Source of the DNA: JAGLTZ01 sp023135015
GTDB taxonomy: Bacteria > Blakebacterota > Blakebacteria > Blakebacterales > Blakebacteraceae
Direction of reading: 5' to 3'
Assembly: GCA_030631625.1 (NCBI GenBank)
Contig: DAOVKT010000044.1
Location: 1-17,629, forward strand
DNA: 17,629 nt
Made by a program: the position numbers and the translations under genes. Positions 1-5,947 of this stretch are shown here, in pieces. The notes beneath the pieces are model-generated. The model saw only the letters and a program-made list of their open reading frames with translations, had not been told where the DNA came from and ran no database searches. Within the stretch, counting starts at the first letter, position 1. Each line of letters opens with the position of its first letter.

Positions 1-148
1 CAGATGCCTGTTCCTCTACAGCGGCCGGCTCTTCCTCAGATGCCTGTTCCTCTACAGCAGCCGGCTCTTCCTCTACCGCCCGCTCCTCCCGGGCCGGTTG
101 CTCTTCTTCAAACGCCCGCTCTTCTCCGGCCGGTTGCTCCGCCTCGGG
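1..148 (-). repeat. 36-bp tandem repeats encoding the acidic L15 tail
   Basis: Positions 1-36 and 37-72 differ at one base (23 versus 59). Positions 77-112 and 113-148 form a second, more diverged pair with the same 36-nt period. In the L15 frame these give four 12-residue units, EAEQPAGEERAF, EEEQPAREERAV and two copies of EEEPAAVEEQAS. The array runs off the left edge, so the copy number is unknown. The near-identity of the terminal units suggests recent expansion by slippage. Confidence 0.9.
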
Positions 149-637
149 AGCCTTTCCAGCGCCGGCAGCTTTTGCCTTCCTGATTCTGGCTCTGGGGATC
201 TCCAGGGTTATACACTTCCCACCCGCATCCTCGATGGCCCTTCTGGCAGATATAGAAAAAGCATCAACTGTTACATTAAGTATTCTCTGTATATCTCCAA
301 CGCCCAATAGTTTAACCGGCTTTTTCGCTGAACGTATCAAGCCCACTCCTTCCAGGGTCTCTTTATTTATATCCTCCTCTTTCACCCGCTCTAGATCCTT
401 CAGATTCACTACCTGATAGGGGACCTTGAAGATATTCTTGAAACCGCGCTTGGGGACCCTCCGCTGGAGCGGCATCTGCCCTCCTTCGAACCAAGCACGC
501 TGCTTGTAGCCGGATCGGGACTTCTGCCCCTTTGTTCCTTTACCGGCGGTCTTGCCGAAACCCGAACCTGTTCCCCGCCCGATCCGCTTTCTTGTACGGC
601 AGCTGCCCTCTGTCGGTTTGATGACGTAACGTCCCAT
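1..637 (-). CDS. rplO: 50S ribosomal protein L15 with acidic repeat tail, 3' end cut by window
   Basis: L15 (uL15) is a large-subunit assembly protein that binds 23S rRNA. The start is ATG at 637, 8 bp after the rpmD stop, with an AGGAAGGA Shine-Dalgarno about 12 nt upstream. The Gly/Arg-rich N-terminus (RIGRGTGSGFGKTAGKGTKG, residues 19-38) and the FEGGQMPLQRR motif near residues 50-60 are diagnostic. The conserved fold ends near residue 147, the family's usual length, but the frame stays open for at least 65 more residues to the window edge. That tail is Glu/Ala/Pro/Gln-rich and built from four 12-residue units (residues about 165-212), the last two identical. Its true end lies outside the window. 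In most spc operons secY follows rplO. Identity is certain; the role of the tail is unknown. Confidence 0.97.
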   Translation of the reverse strand, partial: MGRYVIKPTEGSCRTRKRIGRGTGSGFGKTAGKGTKGQKSRSGYKQRAWFEGGQMPLQRRVPKRGFKNIFKVPYQVVNLKDLERVKEEDINKETLEGVGLIRSAKKPVKLLGVGDIQRILNVTVDAFSISARRAIEDAGGKCITLEIPRARIRKAKAAGAGKAPEAEQPAGEERAFEEEQPAREERAVEEEPAAVEEQASEEEPAAVEEQAS

Positions 638-645
638 CTGGATCT

Positions 646-1092
646 CTATCCTTCCTCAACCGCCCGGGCTTGCACTTCCTCCACTTTCACCAGGTGAATC
701 ACCCTGGCCACCATACCCCGGATGACCGGCGTGTCCTTGTGCTCCACCGAATGTCTGATCTTGCGTAATCCCAGAGCACGCAGGGTTGCCTTCTGTTTTG
801 CCGGCCTGCCGATGGGGCTGCGAGTCTGCGTTATCCGGATACGACCGGCCACCTTCTTCTTCGGAGCACTCTTTTTAGGACTGACTTTTTTCGCAGCGGT
901 CTTCTTGGCTGCCGCCTTGCGCGCGGTGCTCTTCTTGGCCGCGGTCTTTCTGGCGGAACTTACCTTCTTTGCACCCTTCGAGGAGGACTTCCTGGCGGGA
1001 CTCTTCTTTGCTGCCGCTTCTGAAGCACTCTTCTTAGCCGACGACTTCTTGGCCGCGGTCTTTTTCGCAGATCTCTTCTTTACCTCCGCCAT
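646..1092 (-). CDS. rpmD: 50S ribosomal protein L30 with histone-H1-like N-terminal extension
   Basis: L30 (uL30) binds 23S rRNA in the large subunit. Residues about 82-143 are a complete, normal L30, with RIRITQTRSPIGRP, LGLRKI, VEHKDTPVIRGM and VKVEE motifs. Family members are usually about 60 residues; this one is 148. The first 80 residues are almost only Lys, Ala, Ser, Arg and Thr, with 31 basic and 2 acidic residues. Dibasic pairs recur every five residues (48, 53, 58, 63, 68, 73, 78), and S/T-P-K-K-like motifs occur, as in histone H1 tails and bacterial Hc1/AlgP-type proteins. The ATG start lies 2 bp after the rpsE stop, with GAGGGA about 12 nt upstream. An in-frame GTG at codon 81 (852) would give a standard 68-residue L30, but no Shine-Dalgarno precedes it. 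The tail is seen directly; any nucleic-acid role is inference. Confidence 0.95.
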   Translation of the reverse strand: MAEVKKRSAKKTAAKKSSAKKSASEAAAKKSPARKSSSKGAKKVSSARKTAAKKSTARKAAAKKTAAKKVSPKKSAPKKKVAGRIRITQTRSPIGRPAKQKATLRALGLRKIRHSVEHKDTPVIRGMVARVIHLVKVEEVQARAVEEG

Positions 1093-1094
1093 CT

Positions 1095-2057
1095 CTACTC
1101 AGATCCCTCTTCTTTCGCTGCCTCGGCCTCGTCAGCTGCCTCTTCGGCTTCGGTCTTCTCTTCGGCCTTTGGCTCCTTTGCGGCCGGTTCCGCAGACGCC
1201 TGGTCGGCTTCGGCTTCGGTCTTCTCTTCGGCCTTTGGCTCCTTTGCGGCCGGTTCCGCAGACGCCTGGTCGGCTTCGGTCTTCTCAGCTACCTTCTCTT
1301 TAGTCTTCTCTTCGGCCTTCTCTTCTACTTCACCCGCAGCCTTCTCCTCAACTTTCTCTGCCGGTTGTTTTTTAGCCTTATCGCCGACAGTCTCCGTTTT
1401 TTCCCTGGCGCCCTTACGGCGCTTCTCCACCTTGGTGCGTGCGTCCGACCTGACCCGTTCTTCCTCCGCTTCTGCACGCTGTACAGCCGTTTCACCCTCC
1501 TTGAGCAGCTCCTCTTCCATTTTATGCTGTCGTTTCCGGTATGTTGCCTCATTCACCCCGAGCACTTCCCATACCTCGATGCCCCGGCGTTTAGCAACCT
1601 GTGCAGGGGATTCCAGCTCCTGTAGCCCGTTGATCGTCGCCTTCACTATGTTGTGCGGATTGTTGCTGCGCATCGACTTGGTGAGGATGTTGCGTACACC
1701 CGCCGCCTCGAGGACCGCACGCACAGGGCCGCCGGCGATTACACCGGTACCCGGGCCCGCAGGCTTGAGCAGCACCTGGCCGGCACCTGAGATGCCGACC
1801 TGCTCATGAGGGATGGTCCCATTCTGAATCGGCACCCGGAAAAGGTTCTTCCGTGCATTCTCATTGGCCTTGCGGATGGCCGAAGCCACCTCGTTGGCTT
1901 TACCGATGCCCACCCCCACAATCCCGTTGCCGTTGCCGACTGCGGCGATTGCACTGAAGTGGAACCGGCGGCCACCCTTAACGACCTTGGCCGTCCGGTT
2001 TATATAGATGACCTTTTCCTCCAGGTCGAGTGATTCAGGATTTATCCTGGACACCAT
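1095..2057 (-). CDS. rpsE: 30S ribosomal protein S5 with long charged C-terminal tail
   Basis: S5 (uS5) sits in the 30S body and contributes to decoding accuracy and mRNA unwinding at the entry channel. Residues 1-165 are a full S5: double-stranded-RNA-binding-like N-domain (VKGGRRFHFSA, residues 27-37; GIVGVGIGKANEV) and C-domain (GTGVIAGGPVRAVLEAAG, residues 103-120; NPHNIVKAT). The family is usually about 165 residues; this protein is 320. The extra ~155 residues start in a basic/acidic helix-prone stretch (EEELLKEG to KVEKRRKGAREK) and become Glu/Lys/Ala-rich. A perfect 22-residue duplication fills residues 261-282 and 283-304. The start is ATG, with GAGAGGGAA a few nt upstream. The preceding 81-bp gap to rplR carries a palindromic element. 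The tail's function is unknown. Confidence 0.96.
   Translation of the reverse strand: MVSRINPESLDLEEKVIYINRTAKVVKGGRRFHFSAIAAVGNGNGIVGVGIGKANEVASAIRKANENARKNLFRVPIQNGTIPHEQVGISGAGQVLLKPAGPGTGVIAGGPVRAVLEAAGVRNILTKSMRSNNPHNIVKATINGLQELESPAQVAKRRGIEVWEVLGVNEATYRKRQHKMEEELLKEGETAVQRAEAEEERVRSDARTKVEKRRKGAREKTETVGDKAKKQPAEKVEEKAAGEVEEKAEEKTKEKVAEKTEADQASAEPAAKEPKAEEKTEAEADQASAEPAAKEPKAEEKTEAEEAADEAEAAKEEGSE
1142..1279 (-). repeat. perfect 66-bp tandem duplication in the S5 tail
   Basis: Bases 1142-1213 are identical to 1208-1279, giving just over two perfect copies of a 66-nt unit. The unit is 22 codons, so the frame is kept and EADQASAEPAAKEPKAEEKT-EA is duplicated exactly. No synonymous changes separate the copies, so the event looks recent or recently homogenised. 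The sequence right of 1280 (cttctcagc...) resembles the start of a third, diverged unit. Confidence 0.93.
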
Positions 2058-2074
2058 AACAATTCCCTCTCAGT

Positions 2075-2107
2075 TAGTACCCATCCGGAATTATCGGATG
2101 GTTACTA
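2075..2107. repeat. 33-nt palindromic intergenic element, copy 1 (rplR-rpsE gap)
   Basis: The arms 2075-2087 and 2095-2107 pair at 12 of 13 positions around a 7-nt loop (core CCATCCG/CGGATGG). Read in the mRNA sense it matches the element at 10190-10222 at 27 of 33 positions, with ends TAGTA and GGGTACTA shared. It fills much of the largest gap inside the spc part of the operon. No U-run follows, so it is not an intrinsic terminator. It could be a REP-like dispersed repeat, an mRNA processing or stability hairpin, or a protein-binding site. Confidence 0.8.
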
Positions 2108-2138
2108 GCGCAGTTTACAGTTTCCTTGCGCTCACCCA

Positions 2139-2507
2139 TTAGAAACGGAGCCCGCCCTCGCGTGCGCCCTCGGCAAGCGCCTTTACTCGACCGTGGTACA
2201 GGTACCCTCCTCTATCGAATGCCACCTGCTCCACACCGGCCTTCCTGGCCGATTCGGCGAGCATTTTTCCTACAGTCTTAGCGACTTCGACCGTCTTGCA
2301 GGACTCCTTGATGCCCAGCTGACGGGAGGAGGCCTGGGCGAGGGTATGACAAGAGTAGTCGTCTATGATCTGTGCGTAGATATGCTTGTTGCTTCGGAAT
2401 ACCGAAAGCCTCGGACGCTGGGCCGTGCCCTGGATCTTCTTCCGTATCCGGCGTCGGCGGCGCGCCCTCAACGCAACAGTGTCTCTCTCAACGTAACCGA
2501 CAGGCAT
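2139..2507 (-). CDS. rplR: 50S ribosomal protein L18
   Basis: L18 (uL18) binds 5S rRNA with L5 and L25 in the central protuberance. The 122-residue length is typical. The Arg-rich N-terminus (LRARRRRRIRKKI, residues 13-25) is followed by RPRLSVFRSNKHIYAQIIDD, the core typical of the family. VAFDRGGYLYHGRVKALAEG (residues 94-113) and a terminal GLRF complete it. The ATG lies 19 bp after the rplF stop, with GGAGGAGAG just upstream. It stands in the normal spc order rplF-rplR-rpsE. Nothing unusual within the protein. Confidence 0.97.
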   Translation of the reverse strand: MPVGYVERDTVALRARRRRRIRKKIQGTAQRPRLSVFRSNKHIYAQIIDDYSCHTLAQASSRQLGIKESCKTVEVAKTVGKMLAESARKAGVEQVAFDRGGYLYHGRVKALAEGAREGGLRF

Positions 2508-2526
2508 TCTTCTCTCCTCCGTGCAC

Positions 2527-3075
2527 TTAGCCTATCCCGGCTGCACCGGTCTTGCCGGCCTTGCGGCGAACATACTCGCCCCTGTAGCGGATCCCCTTGC
2601 CCTTGTAAGGCTCCGGAGGTCGCAGCGCCCTGATATTTGCCGCGACCTGCCCGACAAGGTACTTGTTGATGCTACTGACGGTGATGCTACCGTCGGGCTG
2701 CACCCCGAAAGTGACCCCCTCGGGCGCCTTCACCAGAATCGGGTGGCTGAAGCCGAGGTTGAGTAAAAGGTTACCCTTTTTGAGTTCAGCGCGGTAACCG
2801 ACCCCTACGAACTCAAGAATCTTTGTATACCCTTCGGTGACGCCAGTGACCATGTTCGCCACCATAGTGCGACTCAGACCATGAAGGCTGCGGTCTCGCG
2901 GTTCATCCGAAGGTCGCTGAACCTGCAGCTCATCCCCGCTGTGGATAATCTCGATAGGTTCGGGCACAACATCGCTCAAGGTCCCTTTGGGGCCTGATAC
3001 AGTCACCGTCTGTCCATCGACAGTCACATCCACTCCCTCGGGTATGGCTATCGGTTCTTTCCCCACTCGTGACAT
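2527..3075 (-). CDS. rplF: 50S ribosomal protein L6
   Basis: L6 (uL6) binds 23S rRNA near the sarcin-ricin loop and the factor-binding site. The 182 residues fit the family's two-domain duplication. The N-terminal MSRVGKEPIAIPEGV and the later VEFVGVGYRA-like segment (LEFVGVGYRAELKKG, residues 88-102) are characteristic, as is the C-terminal RPPEPYKGKGIRYRGEYVRR stretch that ends with the conserved RKAGK. The ATG lies 21 bp after the rpsH stop. Order rpsH-rplF-rplR is canonical. Confidence 0.97.
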   Translation of the reverse strand: MSRVGKEPIAIPEGVDVTVDGQTVTVSGPKGTLSDVVPEPIEIIHSGDELQVQRPSDEPRDRSLHGLSRTMVANMVTGVTEGYTKILEFVGVGYRAELKKGNLLLNLGFSHPILVKAPEGVTFGVQPDGSITVSSINKYLVGQVAANIRALRPPEPYKGKGIRYRGEYVRRKAGKTGAAGIG

Positions 3076-3096
3076 GATTAGTAAGGCTCCTTCCCC

Positions 3097-3495
3097 CTAC
3101 CAGACGGTGCAGAGGAGTTCGCCGCCGATTCCCCGCTTGCGTGCCTCGCGATCGCTGAGAATCCCATCGGAGGTCGAAAGGATAGCCATGCCGAGCCCCT
3201 GCTTTACCCTGGGAATCTCATCCGACGAGACATACCTGCGCAGGCCGGGCTTGCTTACACGGGTAATCTTCTTGAATACGGGAGTTTCGTCTTCGGTGTA
3301 CTTCAGATAAACTCTGAGGATTCCCTGCTTCTCGTCCTCGGTCATCCTGAAGCCGCGTATGTAATGGTTATCCCATAGGATACGAGCGATCTCAATCTTT
3401 ATCTTCGAGGCGGGGATATCCACTTTGGGATGACCCACTTCCGCCGCATTTCTGATGCGGGTCAACATGTCAGCTATCGGATCGGTCATGCTCAT
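3097..3495 (-). CDS. rpsH: 30S ribosomal protein S8
   Basis: S8 (uS8) binds the central domain of 16S rRNA and nucleates 30S platform assembly; in E. coli it also represses spc operon translation. The start MSMTDPIADMLTRIRNA is near-universal, and the C-terminal half has KPGLRRYVSSDEIPRV, GLGMAILSTSDG and the terminal GGELLCTVW. Length 132 is standard. The ATG follows GAGGAG by about 12 nt. The 57-bp gap to rpsN holds a small perfect hairpin. Whether S8 autoregulates this operon cannot be read from the sequence. Confidence 0.97.
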   Translation of the reverse strand: MSMTDPIADMLTRIRNAAEVGHPKVDIPASKIKIEIARILWDNHYIRGFRMTEDEKQGILRVYLKYTEDETPVFKKITRVSKPGLRRYVSSDEIPRVKQGLGMAILSTSDGILSDREARKRGIGGELLCTVW

Positions 3496-3537
3496 GCGAA
3501 GTCTCGGCTCCTCATTCAGAAAGGGCTGTCAATCCCT

Positions 3538-3553
3538 GTTTCCGGACGGAAAC
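3538..3553. promoter_or_regulatory. small perfect hairpin between rpsN and rpsH
   Basis: GTTTCC (3538-3543) and GGAAAC (3548-3553) pair perfectly around a 4-nt loop, directly after the rpsN stop codon. No U-tract follows in the mRNA sense, so termination is unlikely. It may shield the mRNA or mark a processing point in the 57-bp gap. Confidence 0.4.
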
Positions 3554-3738
3554 TACCATGAGGCCTTTCGGACGCCTGGAATCTTCCCTTCAAGGGCCAG
3601 GTTCCTGAAACAGATGCGGCAGAGACCGAAGCGCCTCATATAGGCGCGCGGGCGGCCACACTGGCGGCACCGGTTCACTCCACGGGTTGAGAATTTCGGG
3701 GTTCTCTTCGCCTTCTCTACCATTGATTTACGCGCCAC
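3553..3738 (-). CDS. rpsN: 30S ribosomal protein S14, zinc-binding type
   Basis: S14 (uS14) binds the 3' major domain of 16S rRNA in the 30S head. This is the short, zinc-containing (C+) form of 61 residues, with ligands C24, C27, C40 and C43 in two CxxC pairs around RPRAYMRRFGL, and the usual C-terminal GKIPGVRKASW. The C+ form is usual in Firmicutes, Actinobacteria, Thermus and related groups, unlike the ~100-residue form of most Proteobacteria. The start is GTG at 3738, 6 bp after the rplE stop, with GAGGG close upstream; the next ATG is at codon 6 and would trim the conserved MARKS start. Confidence 0.97.
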   Translation of the reverse strand: MARKSMVEKAKRTPKFSTRGVNRCRQCGRPRAYMRRFGLCRICFRNLALEGKIPGVRKASW

Positions 3739-3744
3739 TTGCCC

Positions 3745-4299
3745 TCAAGCCTCCTGCCTCTGGAATGGCATCCCGAGCCCGGCAAGGAGAGCAAAAGCCT
3801 CCTCATCGGTCTCGGCTGTGGTAACTATGGCCACATTCATTCCGTCAATCTTGGCCACCTTGTCGTAATCGATTTCCGGAAACACGATCTGTTCTTTAAG
3901 TCCCATATTGTAATTGCCATGTCCGTCGAACGAATTTCTGCTCATACCGCGGAAGTCGCGTACGCGCGGCAGGGCGATTGTGATCAGACGGTCTAGAAAC
4001 TCGTACATGTGCTGACGACGGATGGTAACCTTTGCCCCGATCGCCATCCCGGTCCGGAGTTTAAAGTTGCTCACAGATTGCCTGGCTCGCCGGATGACCG
4101 CCTTCTGGCCCGAGATTGTCGTCAGCTCTTCAATAGCGACCTCAAGGAGCTTTACATCCTGGGTTGCCTCTCCAACACCCCGATTGATCACGATCTTCGA
4201 CAGCCTCGGCACCTGGTGATTGTTCTTGTAGCCGAACTGTTTCTTGAGGGCAGGCAGGATCTCTTCCTCGTAGCGGGCCTGGATCCTCGGCTTCTCCAT
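3745..4299 (-). CDS. rplE: 50S ribosomal protein L5
   Basis: L5 (uL5) binds 5S rRNA and contacts S13 across the subunit interface. The 184 residues carry the family features: RYEEEILPALKKQFGY (9-24), PRLSKIVINRGVGEA (31-45), ISGQKAVIRRARQSVSNFKLR, RVRDFRGMSRNSFDGHGNYN and the FPEIDYDKV segment. The ATG shares one base with the rplX stop (TAATG), which implies translational coupling. In E. coli this junction contains the S8 repressor site; an equivalent structure was not established here. Confidence 0.97.
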   Translation of the reverse strand: MEKPRIQARYEEEILPALKKQFGYKNNHQVPRLSKIVINRGVGEATQDVKLLEVAIEELTTISGQKAVIRRARQSVSNFKLRTGMAIGAKVTIRRQHMYEFLDRLITIALPRVRDFRGMSRNSFDGHGNYNMGLKEQIVFPEIDYDKVAKIDGMNVAIVTTAETDEEAFALLAGLGMPFQRQEA

Positions 4300-4631
4300 T
4301 ACCCCTCACCCCCAACCATCTCACCACATTTGCAGCATGCACGTACGTGACGGACCCTGTCGTCGCTGCCGGTTACCTCGATCGAGCGGGTCCTTACCCC
4401 TTCGTTGCACTTGGGACAGATCACCATCACATTGCTGGCGTTGATAGGCGCCTCCCTTTCGACGATGCCACCCTGGGGATTCGTCTGTGTTGGCCGCGTA
4501 TGCCTTTTGATGAAACTGATCCCCTCCACGACGACACGGTTCGTCTGCAGATAGGTCTTCAGGACCTTCCCGGTCTTACCCCGGTCGTTGCCTGAAATCA
4601 CGATTACCTGGTCGTTCTTACGGATATGCAT
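4299..4631 (-). CDS. rplX: 50S ribosomal protein L24 with C-terminal zinc ribbon
   Basis: L24 (uL24) is an assembly initiator that binds the 5' domain of 23S rRNA near the exit tunnel. The KOW motif is at residues 3-30 (KNDQVIVISGNDRGKTGKV). GISFIKRHTRPTQTNPQGGI follows. At the C-terminus, C72-x2-C75 and C99-x2-C102 form a probable zinc ribbon, present in many but not all bacterial L24 proteins (E. coli lacks it). The length of 110 fits. The ATG is 2 bp after the rplN stop, and the stop overlaps the rplE start by one base. Confidence 0.97.
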   Translation of the reverse strand: MHIRKNDQVIVISGNDRGKTGKVLKTYLQTNRVVVEGISFIKRHTRPTQTNPQGGIVEREAPINASNVMVICPKCNEGVRTRSIEVTGSDDRVRHVRACCKCGEMVGGEG

Positions 4632-4633
4632 GG

Positions 4634-5002
4634 TTACAGAACCTCTGGTGCTAGGGAGACGATTCTCATGAATTGCTTCTCCCGCAGTTCCCGTGCCACC
4701 GGCCCGAAGATACGGGTGCCGATCGGCTCTCCCGCCTCGGTGATCAGAACACCCGCGTTTTCATCGAACCTTATGTATGAGCCGTCCCTTCGGCGCTGCT
4801 CCTTGCGGGTGCGTACAACCACCGCCCTCTTCACATCACCCTTCTTGACGGCCCCACCGGGGATGGCGTCCTTGACGGTAATGACGATCACGTCGCCCAC
4901 CCGCGCGTAGCGCCTCCTCGTGCCTCCCAGTACCTTGATGCACTGGATAACCTTGGCGCCGGTGTTGTCCGCCACTCTGAGTTTAGTTTCGACCTGGACC
5001 AT
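4634..5002 (-). CDS. rplN: 50S ribosomal protein L14
   Basis: L14 (uL14) lies at the subunit interface and takes part in bridge B8. The 122-residue length is exact for the family. LRVADNTGAKVIQCIKVLGG (residues 8-27), VGDVIVITVKDAIPGGAVKKGDVKRAVVVRT, and GSYIRFDENAGVLI followed by GTRIFGPVARELR are all strongly conserved. The ATG lies 17 bp after the rpsQ stop. Canonical rpsQ-rplN-rplX order. No anomalies. Confidence 0.98.
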   Translation of the reverse strand: MVQVETKLRVADNTGAKVIQCIKVLGGTRRRYARVGDVIVITVKDAIPGGAVKKGDVKRAVVVRTRKEQRRRDGSYIRFDENAGVLITEAGEPIGTRIFGPVARELREKQFMRIVSLAPEVL

Positions 5003-5019
5003 GATCCGCCCTCAGCCTG

Positions 5020-5280
5020 TCAGCCTGTGGCTTTCTTTACGATCTCGACCACCCGCCAGCATTTCGTTTTGCTCAACGGGCGGGTCTCAGTCACTTTGAC
5101 GATGTCGCCTTCAGCACACTGGTTCTCTTCGTCGTGAGCGTAGAGCTTCGAACGCCTCTTGATAACCTTGCCGTACAGTCGGTGCCGGACCAGCCTGTCC
5201 ACCGTCACGACAACCGTCTTGTCCATCCTGGCGCTGGTGACGCGTCCGGTCCGGACCTTGCGCAAACCGCGCTCACTCAT
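5020..5280 (-). CDS. rpsQ: 30S ribosomal protein S17
   Basis: S17 (uS17) binds the 5' domain of 16S rRNA early in 30S assembly. The OB-fold shows GRVTSARMDKTVVVTVDRLV (residues 12-31), HRLYGKVIKRRSKLYAHDE, and C-terminal GDIVKVTETRPLSKTKCWRV. Length 86 is normal. The ATG overlaps the rpmC stop by 4 nt (ATGA), so the two are probably translationally coupled. Confidence 0.97.
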   Translation of the reverse strand: MSERGLRKVRTGRVTSARMDKTVVVTVDRLVRHRLYGKVIKRRSKLYAHDEENQCAEGDIVKVTETRPLSKTKCWRVVEIVKKATG

Positions 5281-5522
5281 GCCTCTTCACCTCCGGCCTT
5301 TTCGGTCGGGCCCTCTGTCTGCCCGGCACCAGCTTTCCTGACCTCTTCGGCAATAATCGTCTTCAATCTGGCAATATCACGGCGGACCGCACGTATCTCC
5401 AACGGATTGGAGACCTGCTGCATCACGTTCCCGAACCGCAGACCCCTCAGCTCCTCCTTGAGGTCCTCCAGTCTGGTGATCCTCTCGCCGGGCATCATCT
5501 CACGGATCTCAGAAGTTTTCAT
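5277..5522 (-). CDS. rpmC: 50S ribosomal protein L29
   Basis: L29 (uL29) sits at the tunnel exit next to L23 and helps form the docking site for SRP and trigger factor. The core KTSEIREMMPGERITRLEDL, LRFGNVMQQ and IRAVRRDIARLKTII is the two-helix L29 fold. At 81 residues it is longer than the usual 60-70, because of a Gly/Glu/Ala tail (KAGAGQTEGPTEKAGGEEA). I place the start at the ATG at 5522, one base into the rplP stop (TGATG), with GGAGG 7 nt upstream; the GTG one codon earlier (5525) is also possible. Confidence 0.95.
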   Translation of the reverse strand: MKTSEIREMMPGERITRLEDLKEELRGLRFGNVMQQVSNPLEIRAVRRDIARLKTIIAEEVRKAGAGQTEGPTEKAGGEEA

Positions 5523-5935
5523 CACAGCACCTCCCGGACCACAAACGCCGTTTTGATCGGCAGCTTGTGTGCGGCGAGGCGGAATGCCTCCCTTGCTACT
5601 TCTTCATTTACACCTTCGATTTCGAACATTATGCGGCCCGGCTTGACAACAGCCACCCAGTGCTCCGGGTTCCCCTTGCCCTTACCCATACGGGTCTCGG
5701 CGGGCTTCTCGGTCAGCGGCTTATCTGGAAAAATGCGTATCCAGATCTTGCCGCCCCTCTTGACATACCGGGTCATCGCGACACGGGCCGATTCTATCTG
5801 ACGATTAGTGATCCACCCCGATTCGAGAGCCCTCAGCCCATAGGCGCCAAAAGCCACGAAGACCCCACGCTTGGCCTTGCCGGTATGCTTGCCCCGCTGC
5901 TGCTTGCGGTACTTGATCCTCTTCGGCATCAACAT
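5522..5935 (-). CDS. rplP: 50S ribosomal protein L16
   Basis: L16 (uL16) lies near the A site and the 5S rRNA and is needed for late 50S maturation. The MLMPKRIKYRKQQRG start is the family standard, so the upstream ATG (5935) is preferred over the one at codon 3. FGAYGLRALESGWITNRQIE, RIFPDKPLTEKPAETRMGKG and EHWVAVVKPGRIMFEIEG are conserved. Length 137 is typical. It follows the rpsC stop by 12 bp, with AGGGGA at about 9 nt. Its stop overlaps the start of rpmC. Confidence 0.97.
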   Translation of the reverse strand: MLMPKRIKYRKQQRGKHTGKAKRGVFVAFGAYGLRALESGWITNRQIESARVAMTRYVKRGGKIWIRIFPDKPLTEKPAETRMGKGKGNPEHWVAVVKPGRIMFEIEGVNEEVAREAFRLAAHKLPIKTAFVVREVL

Positions 5936-5947
5936 GACGTCGATCCC

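Noticed and set aside
1..148. CRISPR-like array at the left edge
   Set aside because: The 36-nt units are contiguous without spacers and encode in-frame 12-residue repeats of L15.
722..1303. 193-residue plus-strand frame rich in Phe, Leu and Ala, resembling a membrane protein
   Set aside because: It is the mirror image of the Lys/Ala codons of the L30 tail and the S5 repeats; apparent hydrophobicity comes from reverse-complemented AAG/GCC codons.
2075..2107. Intrinsic terminator in the rplR-rpsE gap
   Set aside because: The hairpin is good but no U-run follows on the transcribed strand, and essential operon genes lie downstream.
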